From assembly GCA_943330835.2 (NCBI GenBank), contig CALQJH020000030.1:1-11404 (forward strand): a DNA stretch of 11,404 bases, written 5' to 3'. Both the position numbers and the translations under genes were made by a program. The notes under the pieces are model-generated. The model worked only from the letters and a program-made list of their open reading frames with translations. It had not been told where the DNA came from and made no database searches. Positions within the stretch are counted from its first letter, which is position 1, and each line of letters opens with the position of its first letter. The stretch comes from Candidatus Kuenenia stuttgartensis (GTDB taxonomy: Bacteria > Bacteroidota > Bacteroidia > Chitinophagales > Chitinophagaceae). Below, piece after piece: positions 1 through 5,910 of the stretch.

Positions 1-139
1 AGTAGATGTTCCTGTTCAACTATTACAGGATAGCATAGAAGCATGTTCTATTTATTTTGTAAAAAACAATAATAATATCAGCATGTTTATCATGTGGGAT
101 AATATCAAAGTGGTTTTTCCCATTTCCTTAACGAAATAG
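1..139 (+). CDS. C-terminal end of an unidentified protein (5' truncated by window edge)
   Basis: One frame is open from the window edge (first full codon at base 2) to a TAG at 137-139, giving 45 residues that end in ISLTK; the other two plus frames are closed almost at once. The tail contains a short Asn run (KNNNN) and a hydrophobic, aromatic stretch (FIMWDNIKVVF) that could be a beta hairpin at the end of a folded domain. I do not recognise the family. A good terminator-like hairpin sits on the stop codon, which supports this being a real gene end. The spacing to the next gene (66 bases) and the intervening terminator suggest it is not strictly co-transcribed with asnB. Confidence 0.5.
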   Translation, partial: VDVPVQLLQDSIEACSIYFVKNNNNISMFIMWDNIKVVFPISLTK

Positions 140-172
140 TGGCAAATGCGTTTCCACTTGCTTAATTTTTTT
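138..172 (+). terminator. Probable intrinsic terminator of the upstream gene
   Basis: AGTGG (138-142) pairs with CCACT (154-158). After a single bulged C at 143, AAA (144-146) pairs with TTT (151-153) around a TGCG loop. The hairpin is followed by a run of seven T at 166-172, offset by seven bases. It begins inside the TAG stop codon of the upstream frame. The shape fits an intrinsic terminator, although the stem is modest and the gap before the T run is longer than usual. Confidence 0.5.
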
Positions 173-180
173 GGTGGAAG
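151..180 (+). promoter_or_regulatory. Alternative hairpin overlapping the terminator in the asnB leader
   Basis: TTCCAC (152-157) is a perfect inverted match to GTGGAA (174-179), and a T-G wobble at 151/180 extends it. The left arm is the same strand that forms the right half of the terminator hairpin, so the two structures exclude each other. If transcription reads through from upstream, this second pairing would act like an antiterminator. The arrangement is seen in the sequence; a regulatory function is inference only. Confidence 0.25.
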
Positions 181-205
181 CATTCATTAATAGGATATTT
201 ACAAG

Positions 206-2056
206 ATGTGTGGTATCGCCGGAATCATTTCTTCTTACGAATCAGATATTAATATTCCTCTGTTAAAACGGTTGTCAAATACCCTTGAGCATAGAGGTCC
301 AGATGGTGGCGGCATGTGGATTAATCCCAAAAAAACTGCAGGATTGGCTCATCGCCGATTAGCTATTTTAGATCTTTCTTTTGAAGCAGTTCAACCTATG
401 CATTATAGAGATCGGTATAGTATTGTTCACAATGGGGAAATTTATAATTATTTGGAGTTAAAACAAGACTTGCAAAAATTCGGATATCATTTTAAAAGTA
501 ATACCGATACAGAAGTTATTTTAGCGGCATACGATTACTACAAAGAAAGGTGCGTACATTATTTTGACGGTATGTTTTCATTTGCCATTTGGGATGAAGC
601 GGATCAGTGTCTTTTTGCGGCAAGAGATCGTTTTGGTGAGAAACCTTTTTATTATTATAAAGACAAAACGAGATTTATTTTTGCGAGTGAGATGAAAGCT
701 ATTTGGACCGCAGGTGTTGAGAAATCCGTTGAAGAAAAAATGGTACTCAATTATCTCACTTTAGGCATTGTACAAAACCCATCTGATAAATCTCAAACCT
801 TTTACAATAAAATACTTTCTTTGCCACCAGCTCATTTTCTAACCTTACATAAGAACGAGCTGACGACTGAAAAATATTGGGATATCGACAAGAATTACTG
901 TACAACTATTTCTGAATCAGAAGCCATAGAAAAATTGGATTATTTATTATCAGTATCTGTAAGCAGAAGATTGCGATGTGATGTGCCATTTGGGACCAGC
1001 TTAAGTGGAGGATTAGACAGCTCTACTCTTTTGCATTTTATTAAAAAAAACAGTGCCGTTTCCTTCGAAACATTTTCTGCAACATTTCCCGGTTTTGAAA
1101 AAGATGAAAAAATTCATATTGATAAAATGGCTAAACATTTTCAATTGGATAATTTTAAAGTTACCCCAAATGAAATAGACTTGATTACTGATTTCGATAA
1201 GCTTATCTACCATCAAGAAGAACCTTTTACTTCTTCCAGTGTTTACGCCCAATACCGCGTTTTCAAACTAGCGAGCGAACAAAATGTGAAAGTTTTGCTG
1301 GATGGCCAAGGTGCTGATGAAGTGTTTGGTGGGTATCATAAATATCTGCATTGGTTTTTGCAGGAAAAAATAAACAAATGGCAGTTTAAGGATTTTATAC
1401 AGGAAAGGAAAAACTTTAAAAAGAATAATATTCCAGTAAAGTGGGGCATGAAAAATATTGTAGCAACTTATCTTCCACCGCACGTTTCTATTGGATTAGA
1501 GAAAAGAGCGTATAATCAAATTTTGAGCCATCCGGATTTAAGCAATAACATGATTTCCACTATGCAAGGTAGAGAATGGGAGGGCATTCATAAACCCATT
1601 GTTACCAAATTAAATGACATTTTGTATTTTGATGTAATGGAAATGGGGCTGGAAGAATTACTTCGATACAGCGATCGAAATGCTATGGCAAATGGGTGCG
1701 AGGTAAGATTGCCTTTTTTAAATGCCGATTTAGTAAGTTTTGTTTTTTCACTTCCATCATCATTTAAAATTAAAAACGGCTTTACAAAATCTATATTACG
1801 CAAATTGATGAATAATCGGTTGCCTCATGAAATTGTTTGGCGGAAAGATAAAATAGGATATGAGCCTCCACAAAAAAAGTGGATGGAAAGCGATATCATG
1901 AAAGACTATCTTTTTGAAGCAAAACGCAGTTTGGTTGATCGTGATATTTTAAAACCACAAGTGTTAGAAAAAAAACCCCACCCACTTGATGCACATGATG
2001 CCAATAATTTTGATTGGAGGTATTTGTGTGTAGCGGGAATGATAAAAAAGGCTTGA
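206..2056 (+). CDS. asnB: Asparagine synthase (glutamine-hydrolysing), class B
   Basis: The cytoplasmic enzyme makes asparagine from aspartate, glutamine and ATP. The protein starts MCGIAG, so Cys2 becomes the N-terminal nucleophile of the class II glutamine amidotransferase domain (about residues 2-190). Other glutaminase landmarks are RGPDGGG (30-36), AHRRLAILD (48-56), HNGEIYNY (75-82) and NTDTE (99-103). The synthetase domain has the PP-loop SGGLDSS (267-273), which binds ATP pyrophosphate, then LDGQGADEVFGGY (365-377) and RYSDRNAMANGCEVR (487-501). At 616 residues it is longer than E. coli AsnB (about 554) and nearer the 600-630 residue forms common in Gram-positives and Bacteroidota, some of which sit in surface-polysaccharide clusters and amidate sugars. 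No such cluster is visible here, so the metabolic role is preferred. The start is fixed by the need for Cys2. All catalytic landmarks are present and no frameshift is seen. Confidence 0.93.
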   Translation: MCGIAGIISSYESDINIPLLKRLSNTLEHRGPDGGGMWINPKKTAGLAHRRLAILDLSFEAVQPMHYRDRYSIVHNGEIYNYLELKQDLQKFGYHFKSNTDTEVILAAYDYYKERCVHYFDGMFSFAIWDEADQCLFAARDRFGEKPFYYYKDKTRFIFASEMKAIWTAGVEKSVEEKMVLNYLTLGIVQNPSDKSQTFYNKILSLPPAHFLTLHKNELTTEKYWDIDKNYCTTISESEAIEKLDYLLSVSVSRRLRCDVPFGTSLSGGLDSSTLLHFIKKNSAVSFETFSATFPGFEKDEKIHIDKMAKHFQLDNFKVTPNEIDLITDFDKLIYHQEEPFTSSSVYAQYRVFKLASEQNVKVLLDGQGADEVFGGYHKYLHWFLQEKINKWQFKDFIQERKNFKKNNIPVKWGMKNIVATYLPPHVSIGLEKRAYNQILSHPDLSNNMISTMQGREWEGIHKPIVTKLNDILYFDVMEMGLEELLRYSDRNAMANGCEVRLPFLNADLVSFVFSLPSSFKIKNGFTKSILRKLMNNRLPHEIVWRKDKIGYEPPQKKWMESDIMKDYLFEAKRSLVDRDILKPQVLEKKPHPLDAHDANNFDWRYLCVAGMIKKA

Positions 2057-2059
2057 TGT

Positions 2060-2090
2060 GTTCAATCTTAAAATTAATCAGTAATTGAAC
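2060..2090. repeat. 7-bp inverted repeat downstream of asnB
   Basis: GTTCAAT (2060-2066) and ATTGAAC (2084-2090) are perfect inverted copies separated by 17 bases. No T run follows the right arm, so it is not a convincing terminator. The right arm contains the TTG proposed as the -33 element of the next gene, so it could be an operator half-site pair; that is inference. Confidence 0.3.
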
Positions 2091-2116
2091 CAAAAAATTT
2101 AATATCATTATCTTTG
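2085..2116 (+). promoter_or_regulatory. Promoter for the cystathionine gamma-synthase gene (Bacteroidota type)
   Basis: TATCTTTG at 2109-2116 matches the Bacteroidota -7 consensus TAnnTTTG exactly. A TTG at 2085-2087 lies 21 bases upstream of it, a suitable place for the -33 element. Transcription would start near 2122-2124, leaving an A-rich leader of only about 10 bases before the ATG at 2133. A Shine-Dalgarno sequence is absent, as is usual in this phylum. Confidence 0.6.
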
Positions 2117-2132
2117 AAACAAATAAAAAAAC

Positions 2133-3296
2133 ATGAGTACTTATTCTTTAGATAAAATGAAACTAGCAACAAGATTAATACATGCAGGAGCGGAGCCAGA
2201 TCCGTCTACAGGTGCAATCATGACCCCAATATACCAAACCTCAACTTATGTTCAATCGGCACCTGGTCAACATAAAGGGTATGAGTATGCGCGCTCGCAA
2301 AATCCCACAAGAGCAGCATTAGAATCAGCATTGGCGATTATTGAAAATGGAAAATTTGGCCTTGCTTTCAGCAGCGGTGTTGCAGCTACGGATGCTGTAA
2401 TCAAATTATTATCTCCAGGAGACGAAGTAATTGCTGCTAGTGATATGTATGGCGGTACTTATAGATTATTTACCAAAGTATTTGAAAAATTTGGTATCAA
2501 GTTTAAATATGTGGACACAACAAATCCTGAAAATATCACGGCTGTTCTAACTGAAAAATCTAAATTAATTTGGATTGAAACACCCACCAATCCTTTGATG
2601 AATATCACTGATATAGAAGCGGTGTCTAAAATTTCAAAAAAAGCCGGAACAATACTGTGTGTCGACAATACCTTTGCTTCACCCTATTTACAAAATCCAT
2701 TAGATTTGGGTGCAGATATTGTGATGCATTCCTCTACTAAATATTTAGGTGGTCATAGTGATGTCATTCAGGGCGCTTTAATAATGAACGATCAATCACT
2801 TAAAGACCAGTTGTATTTTATACAAAAAAGTTGTGGTGCTGTTCCAGGTCCATTTGATTGTTTTTTAGTACTGCGTGGAATAAAAACATTGCATGTAAGA
2901 ATGAAACAACATTGTGAAAACGGCATCATTGTTGCGAATTATTTACGTAGTCATCCAAAAGTGCAGCAAGTATTCTGGTGTGGATTTTTAGATCACCCTA
3001 ATTATGATATTGCTAAAAAACAAATGCGCGGATTTGGTGGTATGTTGAGCTTTACTTTAAAGGATGAAAGCATAGAAGCTGCAACCAAAGTTTTATCAAG
3101 CACACAAATATTTTCCTTAGCAGAAAGTCTTGGTGGAGTAGAATCCTTAATCAATCATCCAGCAAGTATGACGCACGCGAGTATTCCTAGAGAAGAGCGC
3201 ATGAAAAACGGATTGACAGATGGCTTGATTAGATTGAGTATCGGGATAGAAGATGCTGCTGATTTAGTGGAGGATTTAAAACAAGCGATTGATTAA
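2133..3296 (+). CDS. metB: Cystathionine gamma-synthase / gamma-lyase family PLP enzyme
   Basis: This is a cytoplasmic pyridoxal-phosphate enzyme of the Cys/Met metabolism family. It either joins an activated homoserine with cysteine to give cystathionine (synthase, methionine pathway) or splits cystathionine to cysteine (lyase). Visible landmarks are YARSQNPTR (52-60, cofactor phosphate contact from the neighbouring subunit), DMYGGTYR (104-111, with the Tyr that stacks on PLP), VDNTFASP (177-184, Asp contacting the pyridine nitrogen), SSTKYLGGHSD (200-210, Lys203 forming the Schiff base), SLGGVESLINHP (332-343) and the substrate carboxylate Arg at 367. The length of 387 residues is typical of bacterial MetB (386 in E. 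coli). GGVESL with Glu337 is shared by gamma-synthases and gamma-lyases, so the two cannot be separated from sequence alone. It has its own promoter and its stop overlaps the next start by one base. Confidence 0.88.
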   Translation: MSTYSLDKMKLATRLIHAGAEPDPSTGAIMTPIYQTSTYVQSAPGQHKGYEYARSQNPTRAALESALAIIENGKFGLAFSSGVAATDAVIKLLSPGDEVIAASDMYGGTYRLFTKVFEKFGIKFKYVDTTNPENITAVLTEKSKLIWIETPTNPLMNITDIEAVSKISKKAGTILCVDNTFASPYLQNPLDLGADIVMHSSTKYLGGHSDVIQGALIMNDQSLKDQLYFIQKSCGAVPGPFDCFLVLRGIKTLHVRMKQHCENGIIVANYLRSHPKVQQVFWCGFLDHPNYDIAKKQMRGFGGMLSFTLKDESIEAATKVLSSTQIFSLAESLGGVESLINHPASMTHASIPREERMKNGLTDGLIRLSIGIEDAADLVEDLKQAID

Positions 3297-4066
3297 TGCA
3301 GGAAGAGTTAAAAATATTTTTAGATAAAAAGGTTGATGCGTATAATCAGCCTTTTTTTATTGCGTCAGATCCAATTTGTGTTCCGCATTCTTTTTCAAAA
3401 AAACAAGACATAGAAATTGCAGGATTTTTTGCTTCCATTTTTGCATGGGGTAATCGAACCACCATAATCAACAAGTCGAAGGAATTGATGCAATTAATGC
3501 ACAATGCACCTCACGACTACTGCTTGCACCATACTTCAAAAGATTTAAAACAACTATTGTCATTTAAACATCGAACCTTCAACACAACAGATTTATTGTA
3601 CTTTGTCGAATTTTTAAAATACCATTATAAAAGCCATGATACATTAGAAACGGCATTTGTACAATCGATGAAAAAGAAGGATGAAAATATAGAGAATGGA
3701 CTTAATGGTTTCTATGATTATTTTTTCTCTTTACCGGATGTACCTAAAAGGACAAGAAAACATATTGCGTCCCCAAATAAAAAATCATCTTGTAAGAAGT
3801 TAAATATGTACTTGAGGTGGATGGTTCGCAATGATAAAAAAGGAGTGGACTTTGGTCTTTGGAAAAACATTAAACCTTCACAATTAATTATCCCACTTGA
3901 TTTACATGTTTTCCGCGTTGCAAAAAAATTTAATCTTATTACCAGAAATCAATCGGACTGGCTTTCTGCCATAGAGCTCACAGAAATATTGAAGCACTTA
4001 GATCACAAAGATCCAGTCAAATATGATTTTGCTTTATTTTCTTTAGGTGTATTGGAAAAGTTTTAA
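3296..4066 (+). CDS. TIGR02757 (DUF2400) family protein
   Basis: The 256-residue protein matches the Bacteroidota-rich TIGR02757/DUF2400 family along its whole length. Landmarks are YNQPFFIASDPICVPHSFS (16-34), KQDIEIAGFFASIFAWGNR (36-54), LNMYLRWMVR (169-178), the PLDLHVFRVAKKF stretch (200-212) and the end DPVKYDFALFSLG (239-251). No signal peptide or membrane segment is seen, so it is probably cytoplasmic. No function is established that I know of. The PLDLHVFRVA element resembles the PxDTHVxR segment with the catalytic Asp of HhH-GPD DNA glycosylases, but I see no upstream helix-hairpin-helix LPGxG motif and no cysteine cluster; this is a hint only. The start ATG shares its A with the stop of the preceding gene (TAATG), so translation is probably coupled and the start is secure. 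Confidence 0.85.
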   Translation: MQEELKIFLDKKVDAYNQPFFIASDPICVPHSFSKKQDIEIAGFFASIFAWGNRTTIINKSKELMQLMHNAPHDYCLHHTSKDLKQLLSFKHRTFNTTDLLYFVEFLKYHYKSHDTLETAFVQSMKKKDENIENGLNGFYDYFFSLPDVPKRTRKHIASPNKKSSCKKLNMYLRWMVRNDKKGVDFGLWKNIKPSQLIIPLDLHVFRVAKKFNLITRNQSDWLSAIELTEILKHLDHKDPVKYDFALFSLGVLEKF

Positions 4067-4308
4067 ATGGTATGATGGACTCCACAGCAAACAACAATAC
4101 AACATCATTAGAAAATCTTTTGTTTTATTAAAATCATTATTTTTCAAATAACGCGGCTTCAATTGAATCTTTACAGATATATAACACCACAGGGAATCTT
4201 GTAAAATCAGTATTTAACAATAAGCGTTTTGGAATGGGTAAACACGTTGAAACAATAAACGCTGCTGAACTTTCAAATGGAAAATCACAAAAAAATAATC
4301 ATCAGTAG
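4066..4308 (+). pseudogene. Relic of a type IX secretion C-terminal sorting domain (cargo gene remnant)
   Basis: One frame running on from the end of the previous gene encodes a degraded type A sorting domain (Por_Secre_tail, TIGR04183 type). The pieces are SLENLLFY (4105-4128), an in-frame TAA at 4129-4131, then NNAASIESLQIYNTTGNLV (4147-4203), KSVFNNKRFGMGKHVETI and NAAELSNG (4258-4281), and KSQKNNHQ before the TAG at 4306-4308. Intact domains read like 'sLenlsvYPNP...veiyd.tGklv.s....g.n.i..a.L.nG.Yfvki...gks.kkiiiq'. The PNP motif after LLFY is missing, the GxYxVKI strand after LSNG is deleted, and the last strand is out of frame: the next frame at about 4291-4302 gives III after KSQK. 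There is no room for a cargo domain upstream. These domains direct secreted proteins to the cell surface, so the relic implies the lineage has type IX secretion. It overlaps the 3' end of the minus-strand gene by seven bases. Confidence 0.7.
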
Positions 4309-5534
4309 AAAGTAGTATCCTTTGATAATAAAATTCCTTCCTGAGGTCTTCCTAAAAGAATACTTCTCTCATCAATTAACGAACTTAATTCCGGTGAATT
4401 TAAACTATCAAGAATTTGATTTTTGAGATAGAAAGAACGTAGCGTATTATCAGGTTTATGCCATTTAATTATTTTACATGCGCAACTTGCATTCTCTATA
4501 TCATTAATTACTTCTTCAATTTCTCCGCCTTTTCCAAGCTTCGTATATACTTCCCTGATACCTATTATTTTATTTTTTTTGCCAATATCAAAATTCCAGG
4601 ATGTTGATATTGCGGTAAGATTAGCATTGTTGTAATTTAAGTCTAATAAAGAATGTCTGGGAGATTCAGTAACGTTGTCTTTTTTTCTTATTTTAGAAAA
4701 AATAGATACAATGCCGGGAGATTCAAACTGCATATAACCAACGTGGTCAAAACTTGCGCCATAACGGTTAAATGTAAAGTAACCATCTTTGTATTTTATA
4801 CTTACAACATTTGATACCACTTTATGGAACCTGTTGGGATCAGAAATTCTTGCTTGCGGAGATCCTGTATAACATAACCAAACACCTTCCAAACTATCAA
4901 TTTCCATTTGTGTGGGTTGATAAGGAAGAATATTCATGTCGTTTTTCACCTCCGCCCAATTTTGTTTAGCTTCCTTGTAATTTACTAAAGTCCCAAGCCA
5001 TAGTAAAAGCAACGCAACTAAAACCATCTTTAATAAACTAGCTTTTTTAGTGAATTGTTTATTTATTACAGAAAGCTGTTTTTTTAATTCAATATTTTCC
5101 TCTTCAATAATAAAAATTTCATCATTTTTTTCTTGACCAGATTGCTCAACCAAATTGATATCTGTAGGATTAATAGCAAATCGTTTGCGTCCTATCCCAA
5201 ATAAATAAATATAACAGGCATCAACAAGAAATGGACGAGGATGTGAAACGATTCCATTTAATGCATCTTTGATTTGCCCGCCTGTAATGTCATATTTTCT
5301 ATATGGATATTCTTTAGGATTCGGATTCGTGTCACCTGGATAGGCGCCTGTTCCTAATTCTTCAAAGCTATTAGGGAGCTCTTTGGTAATCTCACTTAAC
5401 ACTATGGCAAGAGATTCGTAATTTTTTCTGTTGGTATTTTGAATGATTTCTATACCAGTTTCTGATTTATACTTCTCCACTACTTGTTTTAGCAAGTAGA
5501 CGATCTCTTCTTTACCTTTTTTTATTTTTTCCAT
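4302..5534 (-). CDS. Unrecognised single-pass membrane protein with coiled coil and periplasmic C-terminal domain
   Basis: I do not recognise the family and assign no function. The 410 residues fall into four parts. Residues 1-125 are soluble and mainly helical, with the conserved-looking stretches KYDITGGQIKDALNG (80-94) and SHPRPFLVDACYIYLFGIG (97-115). Residues 138-165 are rich in Glu, Lys and Leu (EEENIELKKQL) and probably form a coiled coil. Residues 167-185 are a clear membrane helix (KMVLVALLLLWLGTLV) with lysines just before it, so by the positive-inside rule the N-terminus is cytoplasmic. Residues 190-410 would be periplasmic, starting with EIDSLEGVWLCYTG (211-224) and apparently beta-rich (IKYKDGYFTFNRYG), perhaps a lipocalin-like sheet. 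A CAC pair of cysteines lies at 351-353. The domain order resembles a one-pass sensor or tether, but no kinase, DNA-binding or anti-sigma motif is seen. It stands alone on this strand between a sorting-domain relic and a transport operon. Confidence 0.75.
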   Translation of the reverse strand: MEKIKKGKEEIVYLLKQVVEKYKSETGIEIIQNTNRKNYESLAIVLSEITKELPNSFEELGTGAYPGDTNPNPKEYPYRKYDITGGQIKDALNGIVSHPRPFLVDACYIYLFGIGRKRFAINPTDINLVEQSGQEKNDEIFIIEEENIELKKQLSVINKQFTKKASLLKMVLVALLLLWLGTLVNYKEAKQNWAEVKNDMNILPYQPTQMEIDSLEGVWLCYTGSPQARISDPNRFHKVVSNVVSIKYKDGYFTFNRYGASFDHVGYMQFESPGIVSIFSKIRKKDNVTESPRHSLLDLNYNNANLTAISTSWNFDIGKKNKIIGIREVYTKLGKGGEIEEVINDIENASCACKIIKWHKPDNTLRSFYLKNQILDSLNSPELSSLIDERSILLGRPQEGILLSKDTTFY

Positions 5535-5562
5535 AAAAATAAGAATATCAATGCTTTATGAC

Positions 5563-5592
5563 GTTTCGGAAACTTTTTTATTCTTCCGAAAC
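5563..5592 (-). promoter_or_regulatory. Perfect 9-bp inverted repeat in the leader of the minus-strand gene
   Basis: GTTTCGGAA (5563-5571) and TTCCGAAAC (5584-5592) are perfect inverted copies with a 12-base A/T-rich loop. The left arm continues as GTTTCGGAAAC (5563-5573), itself nearly palindromic. It lies 29-58 bases before the minus-strand start codon and, if transcribed, would form a stable hairpin in the 5' leader. It may be a protein operator or an mRNA structure. The T run inside the loop means it is not a standard terminator. Confidence 0.4.
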
Positions 5593-5612
5593 CAGATAAA
5601 TCATTTAGTAAA

Positions 5613-5632
5613 AATTTAGTACCCCCTAAATT
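5613..5632. repeat. 7-bp inverted repeat with C-rich loop
   Basis: AATTTAG (5613-5619) and CTAAATT (5626-5632) are perfect inverted copies around a six-base loop, TACCCC. A second copy of TTTAGTA lies just upstream at 5604-5610, repeating 5615-5621. The site lies in the probable leader or promoter region of the minus-strand gene. Its function is unknown. Confidence 0.3.
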
Positions 5633-5709
5633 CTTATTTACAGTTCAATTAAATGAAATTTTGCTTAATACTTAAAAACTAGCCTTTCGATTAATTGCTT
5701 ATATTACTA

Positions 5710-5717
5710 CAAACTTA
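5710..5717 (-). promoter_or_regulatory. Candidate -7 element for the minus-strand membrane protein gene
   Basis: The minus strand reads TAAGTTTG here, an exact match to the Bacteroidota -7 consensus TAnnTTTG. No good TTG is present about 20 bases further upstream, so the -33 side is weak. Transcription from here would give a leader of about 170 bases that includes the 9-bp hairpin. The element overlaps the first copy of an 11-bp direct repeat. Confidence 0.3.
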
Positions 5718-5736
5718 TAAAATTTAACTTATAAAA
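5712..5736. repeat. Tandem 11-bp direct repeat AACTTATAAAA
   Basis: AACTTATAAAA occurs at 5712-5722 and again at 5726-5736, separated by TTT, giving a 14-base period. It covers the -7 element and spacer of the candidate minus-strand promoter. This could be a binding site for a regulator acting as a tandem dimer, but in DNA this AT-rich chance repetition is also possible. Confidence 0.4.
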
Positions 5737-5798
5737 CGATTGCTAAATAATCACTCTTTAAATACAAAAAACAGCTAATTTTTTTATTTATAACGCAT

Positions 5799-5828
5799 GA
5801 TTTATTTTTATGATCTTAAAAATAAATC
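5799..5828. repeat. Perfect 12-bp inverted repeat
   Basis: GATTTATTTTTA (5799-5810) and TAAAAATAAATC (5817-5828) are perfect inverted copies around the six-base loop TGATCT. It is the longest perfect inverted repeat I found in the window. The arms are nearly all A and T. No T run follows on the plus strand. It lies about 55 bases upstream of the -7 element proposed for the hydrolase operon, a suitable place for an operator, or it may be a simple cruciform-prone element. Confidence 0.4.
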
Positions 5829-5881
5829 TGCCTCCTCTTTGTATCTAAATCGTCATGTTATAAATGGTGAGTGTTTAGTAT

Positions 5882-5889
5882 TAGTTTTG
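5882..5889 (+). promoter_or_regulatory. -7 promoter element of the hydrolase/symporter/porin operon
   Basis: TAGTTTTG matches TAnnTTTG exactly and lies 21 bases before the ATG of the first operon gene, which would give a leader of roughly 15 bases, like that of the metB-like gene in this window. The -33 region (near 5856-5863, GTTATAAA) lacks a clear TTG, so the promoter may be weak or need an activator. Confidence 0.45.
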
Positions 5890-5910
5890 AAATAGTTTAA
5901 TTAACATAAA

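Larger units (their letters stand above)
5535..5910. other. Repeat-rich divergent intergenic region, no gene recognised
   Basis: This 376-base AT-rich spacer separates the minus-strand membrane protein gene from the plus-strand hydrolase operon. It holds one strong -7 element on each strand, three perfect inverted repeats of 7 to 12 bp and one 11-bp tandem direct repeat, each listed separately. I see no RNA gene and no open frame above about 32 codons. It most likely carries the promoters and control sites of both neighbours. Confidence 0.6.

Noticed and set aside
2060..2090. The GTTCAAT/ATTGAAC inverted repeat as an asnB terminator
   Set aside because: The right arm is followed by an A-rich tract rather than T on the plus strand; it is kept only as a repeat that overlaps the next promoter.
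1013..2108. Several minus-strand open frames of 70-79 codons opposite asnB
   Set aside because: They lie wholly or almost wholly opposite a strongly conserved gene, have no recognisable products, and are shadows of its codon pattern; the same holds for those opposite the metB-like, symporter and first porin genes.
2057..2132. A SAM riboswitch or other methionine-responsive leader ahead of the cystathionine enzyme
   Set aside because: The gap is only 76 bases and the predicted leader about 10 bases, too short for any known riboswitch.
4223..4263. AGCGTTT (4223-4229) and AAACGCT (4257-4263) as a possible terminator between the TIGR02757 gene and the minus-strand gene
   Set aside because: The loop is 27 bases, no T run follows on either strand, and both arms lie within the recognisable sorting-domain relic, so chance pairing is more likely.
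5797..5895. A 32-codon plus-strand open frame starting MIYFYDLKNK before the hydrolase gene
   Set aside because: It runs through the 12-bp inverted repeat and the operon's -7 element, resembles nothing I know, and a frame this short is expected by chance in a 376-base spacer.
4302..5910. A defence island or toxin-antitoxin pair around the minus-strand gene
   Set aside because: The gene stands alone and shows no nuclease, NTPase, kinase or toxin motif; a membrane helix and an orphan location are not enough to claim a defence role.
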